From an uncultured Ruminococcus sp. (GTDB taxonomy: Bacteria > Bacillota_A > Clostridia > Oscillospirales > Ruminococcaceae), in assembly GCA_946629405.1 (NCBI GenBank), contig CAMOXW010000131.1, positions 1 to 18,345 of the forward strand: DNA of 18,345 bases, given 5' to 3'. The notes under the pieces were generated by a model, which saw nothing but the letters and a program-made list of their open reading frames with translations, had not been told where the DNA came from and did no database searches. Positions within the stretch are counted from its first letter, which is position 1. Every line of letters starts with the position of its first letter. Position numbers and translations under genes: made by a program. Shown piece after piece: positions 1 through 7,058 of the stretch.

Positions 1-537
1 AAGGAAGATATAAACTACAATGGCAATAAAGTTGACTAAAGCATACGGAGCGAGGAAGCTCTTATCGTCTTTTTTTATTTCCCTGATAGTTTTCTTCCTG
101 CTCCAGCCGTTTATGATGCCCTTAGCTATGATAATTTTCGGCTCGGGCGCGAGAAAACTGGAGTATTTCTTTTTCGCCTGCGCGAGGAGGTAGTCATTCT
201 CCTTTTTATAATTATGCGGGTCGTTCCGGGAGTAAGAGTAAATACCAAGGGTAAGAAAATCGAGGAGCACATCGTTTGCCGCAGAGTCGTAGTCCTTTTC
301 GTTGCCGTCAGCCATTGCAGCTCTGTAGCTTTTCCGTTCATGCTTGATGAAGTCATTGACCTCGCCGTAATACTTATCATAGGTCTTTTCATATTCCGCC
401 TGAGTGTTGATGAATGAATACAGGATAGAAACAAAAGCAATTGCCGCCGCGATGATAAGAGCAAGCAGCTGCGTGCGGTTAGTTGCAGGGCATTGCTCGG
501 AGAATACAGGAAATTTCGGCGTTTTATTTTCTTCCAT
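1..537 (-). CDS. Unrecognised membrane protein, 5' part only (runs off left edge)
   Basis: An open frame starts at ATG 537-535 and stays open to the window edge (179 codons visible), so the C-terminus is missing. The start is supported by a GAGGG element seven bases upstream and a consensus promoter at 595-623. Residues about 24-43 form a hydrophobic helix (LLALIIAAAIAFVSILYSFI). A charged, Lys/Glu/Tyr/Asp-rich segment of about 120 residues follows. A second hydrophobic stretch begins near residue 165 and runs to the edge. The layout suggests a protein with at least two membrane helices and a soluble loop between them. I do not recognise a family and assign no function. A longer antisense-looking frame at 126-644 on the same strand is a shadow: it lacks a ribosome site and has low-complexity Arg/Ser composition. 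Confidence 0.72.
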   Translation of the reverse strand, partial: MEENKTPKFPVFSEQCPATNRTQLLALIIAAAIAFVSILYSFINTQAEYEKTYDKYYGEVNDFIKHERKSYRAAMADGNEKDYDSAANDVLLDFLTLGIYSYSRNDPHNYKKENDYLLAQAKKKYSSFLAPEPKIIIAKGIINGWSRKKTIREIKKDDKSFLAPYALVNFIAIVVYIFL

Positions 538-594
538 ATCCGACCCTCACTTTTTCTTCTATAGCAAACGACAAAATTTTTGACGTTCACTATA

Positions 595-623
595 ATTATA
601 CTCATTGCCGGTTTGAATGTCAA
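595..623 (-). promoter_or_regulatory. Promoter of the left-edge membrane protein gene
   Basis: On the minus strand TTGACA (623-618) and TATAAT (600-595) are separated by exactly 17 bases, a perfect sigma-A consensus. It lies about 60 bases upstream of the ATG at 537. The -35 box abuts the poly-U end of the metY terminator at 625-654, so the two transcription units are packed without slack. Confidence 0.85.
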
Positions 624-624
624 G

Positions 625-654
625 AAAAAAAAGGCCCCTGACATAAGTCAGGGG
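625..654 (-). terminator. Rho-independent terminator of metY
   Basis: Minus-strand hairpin CCCCTGAC-TTAT-GTCAGGGG (stem 654-647 with 642-635), then GG and a run of eight T (632-625). It is the first strong terminator after the metY stop at 721. Confidence 0.88.
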
Positions 655-682
655 GAAAAGAAATGCTGTCAGATGTATGTCA

Positions 683-713
683 ATGTGCAGAATGAGGTCA
701 TGCTTCTGCACAT
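683..713 (-). other. Stem-loop in the metY 3' untranslated region
   Basis: A perfect 10-bp inverted repeat, ATGTGCAGAA (713-704) with TTCTGCACAT (692-683), encloses an 11-base loop between the metY stop codon and its terminator. It has no U-tract, so it is not itself a terminator. It may protect the transcript 3' end; that role is inference. Confidence 0.5.
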
Positions 714-720
714 CGAAGAC

Positions 721-2010
721 TTATCTTATCGCTGCAAATGCACCGTCAAGAGCTGCGATGAGGTCGTCGATATGCTCGGTGCCTATCGAAAGGCGGATAG
801 TATTGGGCTTGATGCCCTGCTCGAGCAGCTCGCTCTCCGTGAGCTGTGAATGTGTGGTCGAAGCCGGGTGGATAACGAGAGACTTTACGTCCGCAACATT
901 AGCGAGGAGCGAGAAAATACTGAGATTGTCGATGAACTTCTTTGCATCGTCCTCGCTGCCCTTTATATCAAATGTGAAGATGCTTCCGCCGCCGTTGGGG
1001 AAGTATTTTCTGTATACCTCATGGCTCGGCTCGGAGCTGAGCGACGGGTGATGAACAGCCTCTACCTGCGGATGCTTTGCGAGGTAATCAACTATCTTCT
1101 GGGCGTTTGAGGTATGTCTCTCAACGCGGAGTGAGAGCGTTTCAAGTCCCTGGAGGAAGATGAAGGCGTGGAAGGGCGAAAGAGTTGCGCCTGTATCCCT
1201 GAGGAGGATAGCGCGGATATATGTCACGAAGGCTGCGGGGCCGGCTGCTGCCGTGAAGCTTACACCGTGGTAGCTGGGATTGGGCTCGGATACCCACGGA
1301 TAACGTCCGGATCCTGCCCAGTCGAAGTTCCCGCTGTCAACGATAACACCGCCTATTGCCGTACCGTGACCGCCGATGAACTTAGTAGCGGAATGAACGA
1401 CTATATCAGCGCCGTACTCGATAGGACGGACGAGATAGGATGTAGCAAAGGTATTGTCAACAACGAGCGGGATGCCGTGAGCGTGTGCTATCTTAGCTAT
1501 CTTTTCTATGTCGATAGCGTTGGAATTAGGGTTGCCGAGGGTCTCGATGAAGACAGCCTTTGTATTCTCATTGATAGCAGCTTCAAATGAGCCTTCCACC
1601 TGAGGATCGGCGAATGAAGCGGTTATACCGTAGAGCGGGAGAGTGTGGGCGAGCAGGTTGTAGGTGCCGCCGTAAATGGTCTTTGAGGCAACGATGTTCT
1701 CGCCAGCCTTTGCAAGAGCCTGTATAGCGTAGGTTATAGCTGCTGCGCCGGAGGCTGTAGCGAGGGCGGCAACACCGCCTTCAAGAGCAGCGATGCGCTT
1801 CTCGAAAACGTCCTGGGTGGAATTAGTAAGCCTGCCGTAGATATTGCCGGGGTCCTTGAGGCCGAAGCGGTCAGCGGCGTGCTGTGAGTTATGGAAAACG
1901 TAAGAAGTTGAAGCGTATATCGGAACTGCCCTTGCATCTGTAGCGGGGTCAGCCTGCTCCTGTCCGACGTGGAGCTGAAGGGTCTCGAAATGTAATTTAT
2001 TGTCAGCCAT
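721..2010 (-). CDS. metY: O-acetylhomoserine sulfhydrylase (aminocarboxypropyltransferase)
   Basis: A 429-residue PLP enzyme of the Cys/Met-metabolism (gamma) family. It makes homocysteine from O-acetylhomoserine and sulfide in the cytosol (direct sulfhydrylation for methionine) and often also acts on O-acetylserine. Family features seen are ETLQLHVGQ and DPATDARAVPIYASTSYVF at the N-terminus, YGRLTNSTQDVFEKRIAALEGG (about 58-79), VVDNTF (183-188), and the PLP-lysine motif SATKFIGGHGTAIGG with K210. Length is typical of MetY rather than MetB/MetC. The ATG at 2010 has a strong AGGAGG ten bases upstream. The gene has its own promoter and a leader ORF (2074-2157) and ends at a terminator, so it is monocistronic. 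The neighbouring CysK-type enzyme at 12581-13507 shares its regulatory signals. Identity as MetY rather than a broader sulfhydrylase is fairly secure. Confidence 0.95.
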   Translation of the reverse strand: MADNKLHFETLQLHVGQEQADPATDARAVPIYASTSYVFHNSQHAADRFGLKDPGNIYGRLTNSTQDVFEKRIAALEGGVAALATASGAAAITYAIQALAKAGENIVASKTIYGGTYNLLAHTLPLYGITASFADPQVEGSFEAAINENTKAVFIETLGNPNSNAIDIEKIAKIAHAHGIPLVVDNTFATSYLVRPIEYGADIVVHSATKFIGGHGTAIGGVIVDSGNFDWAGSGRYPWVSEPNPSYHGVSFTAAAGPAAFVTYIRAILLRDTGATLSPFHAFIFLQGLETLSLRVERHTSNAQKIVDYLAKHPQVEAVHHPSLSSEPSHEVYRKYFPNGGGSIFTFDIKGSEDDAKKFIDNLSIFSLLANVADVKSLVIHPASTTHSQLTESELLEQGIKPNTIRLSIGTEHIDDLIAALDGAFAAIR

Positions 2011-2073
2011 TGTAATTTCCTCCTGATATATAAGTAATTTACGGTCAATAGTGATCTTACGGATAAGTTTCAG

Positions 2074-2157
2074 TTATAAACATCGCTGTCTGCACATTCG
2101 GTCCATTCCACGGATAATTGAACGGAGACGGCTCAGTGTATTCAGTTTTTTCATCAT
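2074..2157 (-). CDS. Putative Cys-containing leader peptide of metY (27 aa)
   Basis: Between the metY promoter and metY there is a complete 27-codon frame with its own ribosome site (AGGAG, six bases before ATG 2157-2155). It begins MMKKLNTLSRLRS and ends RMCRQRCL before TAA. Two Cys codons lie within the last six residues, and the peptide is Arg-rich. It stops 63 bases before the metY start. Placement in the 5' leader of a sulfur-assimilation gene, good initiation signals and C-terminal Cys codons suggest a leader peptide whose translation senses charged tRNA-Cys. I see no strong intrinsic terminator between it and metY, so the mechanism could be translational or Rho-dependent. A very similar arrangement precedes cysK (13562-13597). 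Confidence 0.62.
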   Translation of the reverse strand: MMKKLNTLSRLRSIIRGMDRMCRQRCL

Positions 2158-2170
2158 TGCCACTCCTTTT

Positions 2171-2180
2171 GTTTAGTATG
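2171..2180 (-). promoter_or_regulatory. Candidate operator CATACTAAAC at the metY start site
   Basis: The minus strand reads CATACTAAAC beginning five bases after the -10 box, overlapping the expected +1. The same ten bases lie within the Rrf2 gene promoter (10190-10199), and CATACCAAAC is at the identical spacing in the cysK promoter (13635-13644). Probable binding site of the Rrf2-family regulator; inference from recurrence and position. Confidence 0.55.
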
Positions 2181-2185
2181 TCTAT

Positions 2186-2214
2186 ATTATACATCGGTTT
2201 TATATATTTGTCCA
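2186..2214 (-). promoter_or_regulatory. metY promoter
   Basis: Minus strand TGGACA (2214-2209), 17-base spacer, TATAAT (2191-2186). It lies upstream of the leader ORF starting at 2157, so the leader peptide and metY should be on one transcript. Confidence 0.8.
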
Positions 2215-2284
2215 ATCCGTAAATTTCATAGCCGGTTATAGATTTTAGTTATATCTAAACACAGTGCACCGGCAAGACATAAAG

Positions 2285-2309
2285 AAAGCCCGGAACAGTT
2301 CCGGGCTTT
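2285..2309 (-). terminator. Terminator of the nrtR-pncA-pncB operon
   Basis: A perfect 11-bp stem (AAAGCCCGGAA with TTCCGGGCTTT) with a 3-base loop lies 3 bases after the pncB stop. On the minus strand it is followed by TTTCTTTATG; on the plus strand by five T, so it may act in both directions. Confidence 0.85.
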
Positions 2310-2312
2310 TTA

Positions 2313-3518
2313 TCATTTTCTCTTATCCGCTTCTCTCCGAAGTCTGAAATCCACGGAGCGTCTGAGGTATTCAAGGTAATCCTCATCGCGGCACATAGCC
2401 TTTCCGAAGTCGTCGGAGAGCTTGGCGACGGGTCTGCCGTTGACGTACTGGAGCTTTATGACGATGTTGAGCGCTGGAGCTTCCGTATCATTCGAGCAGA
2501 AGGTCCCTATGCCGAAGGAAACCTTTGATCTGCCGCAAAAGTGATCGTACAGCTTCTGAGCGCGGTCGAAGTCGAGGCTGTCGCTGAACAGCAGGAGCTT
2601 TGTCTTAGGGTCAACTCCGTACTTCTTGTAATGACTGATGATCTTCTCGCCCCACGCATACGGGTCGCCGCTGTCGTGGCGGACGCCGGTATAGTTATTG
2701 ACCATTGAACGGTTGAAGTCGAGGAGAAAGAGATCTGTCGTTATCGTGTCGGTGAGGGCAGTACCGTTGTCGCCGTCGTACTCGTCATACCAGTCATTCA
2801 TGGCGTAATGATTGGTATAGGCGAGCGGTATTGAGTCGATGCCCTGGTACATCTGAACGAATTCGTGGGCATATGTACCGATAGGAGTAACGTTGTACTT
2901 CATTGCAAGGTAAACGTTTGAAGTACCCACACACTTGTCAGTCTCGGTCACGAAGCGCTTCACCACAACGTCCTCCCACTCGCGGGAGAGCCTTCTGCGG
3001 CAGCCGAATTCAGCGAATTTAAAGGTATAGGTGCCGTCGTTCATAGCCCTTATCTTGGCATCGAGGCGTTCCTTTGCGGAGGCGAGCAGCGTGTCGTAGT
3101 CATACTTCATGCGGAAGTAGACCTCGTTGACGATCTCGAGGAGGTATATCTCAAACTGCATAGCCGAAAAGAGCGGACCGTCCACAACTATCTGCAATTC
3201 GCCGTTCTCTGCGAGTTCAGCGGTAACGTAGTCCCTGATCGGGTGCCAGAGGCGGAGAAATTCAACATAGTCGTCCTTGATGAAGCGTATGGAGCGCAGG
3301 TAGTCAAGCTCCTCCTTTTTGAAACGGAGGGTGCAGAGGAAGTCTATCTGGTCATTGATCTCCTGCACCATTTCAGGGGTGAAGACAATGTCCTTATTGC
3401 GGCACTTGAAGTAATACTGACCGCAGAGGTCGGTGTGCTTGTGGAAAATGACCTGATCCATATTGAACTTGTAAAGATCAGTGTCAAGGAGTGAGATAAC
3501 AATAGGTGCAAGTTTCAT
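2313..3518 (-). CDS. pncB: Nicotinate phosphoribosyltransferase
   Basis: A 401-residue cytosolic enzyme that joins nicotinate to PRPP to give nicotinate mononucleotide (Preiss-Handler NAD salvage), usually with ATP hydrolysis. Diagnostic segments are LLDTDLYKFNM near the N-terminus, FAEFGCRRRLSRE (168-180), GTYAHEF with H218 corresponding to the phosphorylated histidine of Salmonella PncB, ALTDTITTDLF (254-264), VRHDSGDP (279-286), LLFSDSLDFD and GIGTFCSND in the C-terminal half. Length matches the roughly 400-residue E. coli-type PncB. The gene starts 12 bases after the pncA stop; GGAGG directly follows that stop codon and serves the ATG at 3518. pncA supplies its substrate, so the two are consecutive steps. 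Confidence 0.96.
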   Translation of the reverse strand: MKLAPIVISLLDTDLYKFNMDQVIFHKHTDLCGQYYFKCRNKDIVFTPEMVQEINDQIDFLCTLRFKKEELDYLRSIRFIKDDYVEFLRLWHPIRDYVTAELAENGELQIVVDGPLFSAMQFEIYLLEIVNEVYFRMKYDYDTLLASAKERLDAKIRAMNDGTYTFKFAEFGCRRRLSREWEDVVVKRFVTETDKCVGTSNVYLAMKYNVTPIGTYAHEFVQMYQGIDSIPLAYTNHYAMNDWYDEYDGDNGTALTDTITTDLFLLDFNRSMVNNYTGVRHDSGDPYAWGEKIISHYKKYGVDPKTKLLLFSDSLDFDRAQKLYDHFCGRSKVSFGIGTFCSNDTEAPALNIVIKLQYVNGRPVAKLSDDFGKAMCRDEDYLEYLRRSVDFRLRREADKRK

Positions 3519-3530
3519 GGTGATTCCTCC

Positions 3531-4055
3531 TTATAAAATATCTATCTGGCAGCTTTTCATCGTCTCGATAGCCGCGTTGTGCTTATCGGGAGTTACTCCG
3601 GCGCAGCACTTTTCATCAACTGCGACAGGCACCTCCGGGAAGGCAGCCTTCAGCACAAGAGCGTTGCTTATGACGCAGATATCCGTGCAGAGACCGATCA
3701 GTTCGATGCTCATATCCTCGCCGTCCGCAGCCTTTCTGATGAGCTCGGGAAGTCTCAAAGAACCGAAGGTATATTTTTCAACTGCAGTGAAATTCTTTCC
3801 TGCGAGGGCAGCGGCGATATCGGCGTTGAGCTGCCAGCCGTCCGTATCCTTTATACAGTGCGGAACAGGGAGCTTCTTACCCTCAGCAGTATCCAAATAG
3901 TTATCGAAGTGAGTGTCGAAGGTAGCGAATATCTCGCCATCGAACTCAGCTATTTTCCTTGCAGCGGCAGGTATTATCGCGCAAGCCTCAGCGGTACCGA
4001 GGGCACCGTCCACGAAATCCTTCTGCATATCGACCACTATCAAAAACTTTTTCAT
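3531..4055 (-). CDS. pncA: Nicotinamidase (cysteine hydrolase family)
   Basis: A 174-residue isochorismatase-like hydrolase that deamidates nicotinamide to nicotinate, the first step of NAD salvage. The catalytic triad is visible: D9 in FLIVVDMQKDF, K94 in AVEKYTFGS, and C127 in GLCTDICVISNAL. Probable metal ligands are D47, H49 (ATFDTHFDNY) and H66 (PVPHC). The cis-peptide region before the catalytic Cys (ELIGLCTDIC) is standard. The ATG at 4055 has AGGAGG a few bases upstream and begins 24 bases after the nrtR stop. Co-location with pncB makes nicotinamidase much more likely than another isochorismatase-family amidase. Confidence 0.94.
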   Translation of the reverse strand: MKKFLIVVDMQKDFVDGALGTAEACAIIPAAARKIAEFDGEIFATFDTHFDNYLDTAEGKKLPVPHCIKDTDGWQLNADIAAALAGKNFTAVEKYTFGSLRLPELIRKAADGEDMSIELIGLCTDICVISNALVLKAAFPEVPVAVDEKCCAGVTPDKHNAAIETMKSCQIDIL

Positions 4056-4079
4056 GACAAACCTCCTGTTGATGAAACA

Positions 4080-4907
4080 TCATCCGTTGCTGATATTTTT
4101 TCTTCTGTAGAGCTTAGCGGGGCGGTGACCGCCGCCGCGGACGAATTCGTCCGTTTCCTCGACATAGCTGCTGACCATACGCCGGAAATTCGCCGGAAGT
4201 ATCGACACATTCATAATAGTTTCCTGAACCTTCTGGAGCTCTGTGAGCGTGAACTTTTCCGGCAGGAAATCAAATACAGTGTCGTAATTTCTTGCCTCGT
4301 TCCTGAGGACAGTCAGTGCAGCGGCGATTATCGAAGCGTGATCGAACGCAAGTCCGCCGCTGTCAATAATGCGGAATTCCGTCCGTCCGAAGCTTGTCCT
4401 GACCTCGGCGAGCACGGCATTGAGAACGGTGTCCTCGTAGGTAAGGGTGAGCCGGCAGGTCTCATCCTCACCGCGTTCAAAAGCGACGCTGAACCACTGT
4501 GCATCGGAAGCATCATCGCTCCCGGCCTGTCTTACGGACTCGTCGCTTATTACCGAAACGTAGGCGCTTGATATGATCCAGCCGCGGGGGTCGCGGCCGG
4601 GTCTGCTGAAAATACCCACGGGCATGATCGAGACCGGAAGCACCTGAGTTTCCTCATGTATCTCTCTCAGGGCACATTCCTCGATAGTTTCGTCCTTCTG
4701 GAGGAATCCTCCGGGGAGGGCCCACATACCTTTAAAGGGATGTCCGCCTCTGCGAATAAGAAGGAGCCTGAGGCTGTTTTCCGGTTCTTTCCGGTAGCTG
4801 ATCTTGTCCTCCGGGCGTATCATGAAAGCAGCTACGTCCGCAGTAACGGAAGGTCTTTCGTAATCGCTGAGCTTATAGTCCGCGAGGAATTCCTTTTCTG
4901 TGTCCAA
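4080..4907 (-). CDS. nrtR: NrtR-type Nudix regulator of NAD metabolism
   Basis: A 275-residue protein with an N-terminal Nudix domain and a C-terminal winged-helix region. The Nudix box spans about 67-89 (GFLQKDE...REIHEETQV); REIHEE is intact, but the usual Gly near the end is Gln. LAFDHASIIAAAL (186-198) links to a C-terminal segment (about 205-272, FTLTELQKVQETI, NFRRMVSS, HRPAKLYR) characteristic of NrtR repressors, which sense ADP-ribose. The first gene of an operon with pncA and pncB fits that role exactly. The start chosen is TTG 4907, with GGAGG eight bases upstream. A longer reading to 4967 would begin inside the promoter -35 box and is rejected. An intact catalytic glutamate cluster means hydrolysis of ADP-ribose or a related nucleotide is possible as well. 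Confidence 0.88.
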   Translation of the reverse strand: MDTEKEFLADYKLSDYERPSVTADVAAFMIRPEDKISYRKEPENSLRLLLIRRGGHPFKGMWALPGGFLQKDETIEECALREIHEETQVLPVSIMPVGIFSRPGRDPRGWIISSAYVSVISDESVRQAGSDDASDAQWFSVAFERGEDETCRLTLTYEDTVLNAVLAEVRTSFGRTEFRIIDSGGLAFDHASIIAAALTVLRNEARNYDTVFDFLPEKFTLTELQKVQETIMNVSILPANFRRMVSSYVEETDEFVRGGGHRPAKLYRRKNISNG

Positions 4908-4923
4908 TGTGACCGCCTCCTCT

Positions 4924-4960
4924 GTTATTTCTATTATGATAATATCACAAAAGCAATAAC
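4924..4960 (-). promoter_or_regulatory. Candidate NrtR operator (nested inverted repeats over the -10 box)
   Basis: TATTATCATAATA (4944-4932 on the minus strand) is a perfect 13-bp palindrome that includes the -10 box. Outside it GTTATT (4960-4955) and AATAAC (4929-4924) form a further inverted pair. This suits autorepression of the NAD-salvage operon by NrtR; the assignment is inference from location and symmetry. Confidence 0.5.
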
Positions 4961-4967
4961 TTGTCAA
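4939..4967 (-). promoter_or_regulatory. Promoter of nrtR-pncA-pncB
   Basis: Minus strand TTGACA (4967-4962), 17-base spacer, TATTAT (4944-4939). The predicted start lies about 25 bases before the TTG start codon at 4907. Confidence 0.82.
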
Positions 4968-5000
4968 GGGGGCTGAACTTATTTTATATATATAACAAAA

Positions 5001-5477
5001 TCAAGCCTTTACCATAAGTGCGACCGCATGGGCGGATATGCCGAGCTTTTCGCCGGTAAATCCGAGTTTTTCCTCAGTAGTTGCTTTGACACTTATCTGC
5101 GTTGCCTCACAGCCGCAGACCTTTGCGATATTCTCACGCATTTTCAGGATATGCGGAGCAAGCTTCGGCGCCTGAGCAATAACTGTAGCGTCAATATTTC
5201 CGATAATATAGCCTTTTTCGCGGCAGACACGGACGACCTCCGACATCAGCTTCATGCTGTCAGCGCCTTCAAATTCGTCGGCAGTATCCGGGAAAAGATG
5301 CCCTATATCGCCGAGTGCGAGCGCTCCGAGCATGGCGTCCATTATCGCGTGGGCAAGAACATCCGCATCGGAATGACCGAGCAGACCTGTGGTATGGGGG
5401 ATATGGACGCCGCCGAGAATGAGCCTGCGTCCCTCGACGAGCCTGTGAACATCATAGCCGTGACCTATCCTGAACAT
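5001..5477 (-). CDS. ispF: 2-C-methyl-D-erythritol 2,4-cyclodiphosphate synthase
   Basis: A 158-residue cytosolic trimeric enzyme of the MEP isoprenoid pathway that cyclises CDP-methylerythritol 2-phosphate with loss of CMP. Conserved features are [11 protein letters not shown] (metal ligands D9 and H11), [26 protein letters not shown] segment at 31-51 with the third metal ligand H43, [12 protein letters not shown], and the C-terminal [14 protein letters not shown] block. Full length for the family. The ATG at 5477 has AGGAGG upstream and its own promoter. Transcribed alone on the minus strand, divergent from the permease at 5653. No clear terminator separates it from the nrtR promoter. Confidence 0.97.
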   Translation of the reverse strand: MFRIGHGYDVHRLVEGRRLILGGVHIPHTTGLLGHSDADVLAHAIMDAMLGALALGDIGHLFPDTADEFEGADSMKLMSEVVRVCREKGYIIGNIDATVIAQAPKLAPHILKMRENIAKVCGCEATQISVKATTEEKLGFTGEKLGISAHAVALMVKA

Positions 5478-5507
5478 AATGACCTCCTGAAATGAGTATT
5501 TTTCCTA

Positions 5508-5536
5508 ATTATACCACTCGCAGCCCTCCACGTCAA
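5508..5536 (-). promoter_or_regulatory. ispF promoter
   Basis: Minus strand TTGACG (5536-5531), 17-base spacer, TATAAT (5513-5508), about 30 bases upstream of the ispF ATG. Confidence 0.85.
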
Positions 5537-5582
5537 GCTTTTGTAATCAAAATTACCTTTATTTACAAAAAATTAACAAAAT

Positions 5583-5611
5583 TTGTCGTGACTTATTCTT
5601 ACACTTATATT
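5583..5611 (+). promoter_or_regulatory. Probable promoter of the AI-2E family permease
   Basis: Plus strand TTGTCG (5583-5588), 17-base spacer, TATATT (5606-5611) in a very AT-rich stretch. A TATAAT at 5611 is an alternative -10 but would need a 22-base spacer. Confidence 0.5.
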
Positions 5612-5652
5612 ATAATATTATCATAGCATACTATTCTTAAAGGACGGTCGGA

Positions 5653-6831
5653 ATGAAAAAAAAGGAAAAGGTAAAATATCTGTTTATCGCAGCACTTGCA
5701 GTCGCAGTCTGCCTGATAGTGCAAAATTTCGTGTTATTTATAAGACTGATCGGGCTCACTCTGTCAGCTCTCACGCCAATGATGATCGGCTGCATTATAG
5801 CCTATATCTTCAATATAATCATGAATTTTTTCGAGAAGCACTACTTCCCGAAGCAAAACTCAAAATTCATAGCAGCGACACGCAGGCCATTCTGCCTGAT
5901 CTTCTCATTCTCCATAGTTTTTGCAACTATCGCGCTCGTCATGAAAATCGTCATCCCTGAGGTCGTGACCGCCGGAAAGCTATTCTACGATGAGATACCT
6001 GACCTCTATGACAGGCTGCGGAATTACGCCGACAAAAAGCTCAGACAATACCCCGAGCTCAACAAGCAGATAGACAGCATCGAGATCAACAAGGCCGACG
6101 TCACCGCAAAGCTTGCGGACAGTGCCTTCGGTATCTTCGGCTCAGTAATATCCTTCATATCCTCCGTGACCTCCGCGATAATCAACACTATCATAGGCAT
6201 AATTTTCGCGATTTATCTTCTTCTTCGCAAGGACAAGCTCCACGCGGATGTTGTCAGGATACAGAAGGCTTACATGAGCGAAAAAGTTATTGATAAAATG
6301 AATTTCTTCCTCACGACCGCTCATGAGACCTTCACCAACTTCTTCATCGGACAGTTCATAGAGGCGATACTTATCGGCACGCTCACATTCATCGGCTCAT
6401 CGCTGCTCCGTCTCCCCTACCCTGCAATGACCGGAACTATCATAGGCGTAACAGCGCTCGTACCGATCGTCGGAGCGCTTGTCGGAGCAATACTCAGCGC
6501 GTTCATCATCTGCACGGTAAGCTTCTCAAAGGCGCTGATATTCCTTGTATTCCTGATAATCCTCCAGCAGATAGACGACAATATCATCTACCCGAAGGTC
6601 ATGGGAACCTCCGTCGGACTGCCGGGAATATGGGTGCTGGCAGCAGTTACCGTCGGCGGAAGTCTGTTCGGTATCATGGGAATGCTGCTCGGAGTACCGC
6701 TTGCCGCGACCTTCTACAAGATCGGATTCTATAACCTTGAAAAAAAGGAAAGGCTCATAGAGCATTCCAGAGCAGAGGCTGCCGAAGCACCGGCAGAGCC
6801 TGCTGAAGAAAAAGAAGGAAATTCTCCCTAA
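5653..6831 (+). CDS. AI-2E family transporter (UPF0118/PerM-type permease)
   Basis: A 392-residue polytopic membrane protein. Two helices lie at the N-terminus (LFIAALAVAVCLIVQNFVLFI, then LTPMMIGCIIAYIFNIIMNFF). A further helix sits near 90-105, followed by an extracytoplasmic region rich in charge (about 110-165). A cluster of helices fills the second half. The family signature block near the end is present: QQIDDNIIYPKVMGTSVGL, PGIWVLAAVTVGGSLFGIMGMLLGVPLAA. The tail is acidic and Ala/Glu/Pro-rich. Members have been linked to autoinducer-2 export, Na+/H+ antiport or simply general permease function; substrate cannot be told here. AAAGGA eight bases before the ATG at 5653 supports the start. 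Confidence 0.88.
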   Translation: MKKKEKVKYLFIAALAVAVCLIVQNFVLFIRLIGLTLSALTPMMIGCIIAYIFNIIMNFFEKHYFPKQNSKFIAATRRPFCLIFSFSIVFATIALVMKIVIPEVVTAGKLFYDEIPDLYDRLRNYADKKLRQYPELNKQIDSIEINKADVTAKLADSAFGIFGSVISFISSVTSAIINTIIGIIFAIYLLLRKDKLHADVVRIQKAYMSEKVIDKMNFFLTTAHETFTNFFIGQFIEAILIGTLTFIGSSLLRLPYPAMTGTIIGVTALVPIVGALVGAILSAFIICTVSFSKALIFLVFLIILQQIDDNIIYPKVMGTSVGLPGIWVLAAVTVGGSLFGIMGMLLGVPLAATFYKIGFYNLEKKERLIEHSRAEAAEAPAEPAEEKEGNSP

Positions 6832-6899
6832 TCACCAATTTATGCAAACAAGGCGCATTAAATTTGGAAGGCGAAGTTCTTCACAGGCGGTATTAAGCC

Positions 6900-6970
6900 A
6901 AAGCCAAAGCTGACGGAAAACGTTCAGTGAGACATTTGTTATTTATATGAACACTGTTTCGGCTTTTTTT
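6900..6970 (+). terminator. Probable terminator after the AI-2E permease
   Basis: AAAGCC (6900-6905) can pair with GGCTTT (6961-6966), and CAGTG (6925-6929) with CACTG (6952-6956), giving a long interrupted stem that ends in seven T (6964-6970). A second AAGCC copy gives an alternative register. The long internal loops make it less tidy than the other terminators here, so another structured RNA is possible. Confidence 0.5.
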
Positions 6971-6993
6971 GTTTGCCTTGGTTAATTTTTAGA

Positions 6994-7022
6994 TTGACAT
7001 TTTTGTGACAATGTGGTATGAT
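6994..7022 (+). promoter_or_regulatory. pflB operon promoter
   Basis: TTGACA (6994-6999), 17-base spacer, TATGAT (7017-7022), ending about 36 bases before the pflB start at 7059. The spacer contains TTGTGACAA (7003-7011), itself a short palindrome. Confidence 0.82.
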
Positions 7023-7029
7023 TATACCA
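7014..7029 (+). promoter_or_regulatory. Palindrome over the pflB -10 box, candidate operator
   Basis: TGGTATGATTATACCA is a 6+4+6 perfect inverted repeat covering the -10 box. Thirteen of its bases (TGGTATGATTATA) recur at 13638-13650 over the cysK -10 box. Regulator unknown; the Rrf2 protein encoded downstream is one candidate. Confidence 0.45.
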
Positions 7030-7058
7030 TACAATTATGCTGTAAAGGAGTCCTCACT

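Noticed and set aside
126..644. 172-codon minus-strand frame over the left edge
   Set aside because: It is out of frame with the membrane-protein reading that has a ribosome site and promoter, and its Arg/Ser/Thr-rich low-complexity translation is typical of a shadow frame; it also runs through the promoter.
2041..2214. SAM riboswitch or T-box upstream of metY
   Set aside because: The leader is short, lacks a strong terminator and the conserved T-box or SAM-I core; the small Cys-containing ORF explains it better.
3579..4571. 330-codon plus-strand frame opposite pncA and nrtR
   Set aside because: It lies antisense to two well-supported genes, has no ribosome site and matches no family pattern; a shadow of biased codon use.
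4908..4967. Longer NrtR reading starting at TTG 4967
   Set aside because: That TTG is part of the promoter -35 box and the added residues are not domain-like; GGAGG points to TTG 4907.
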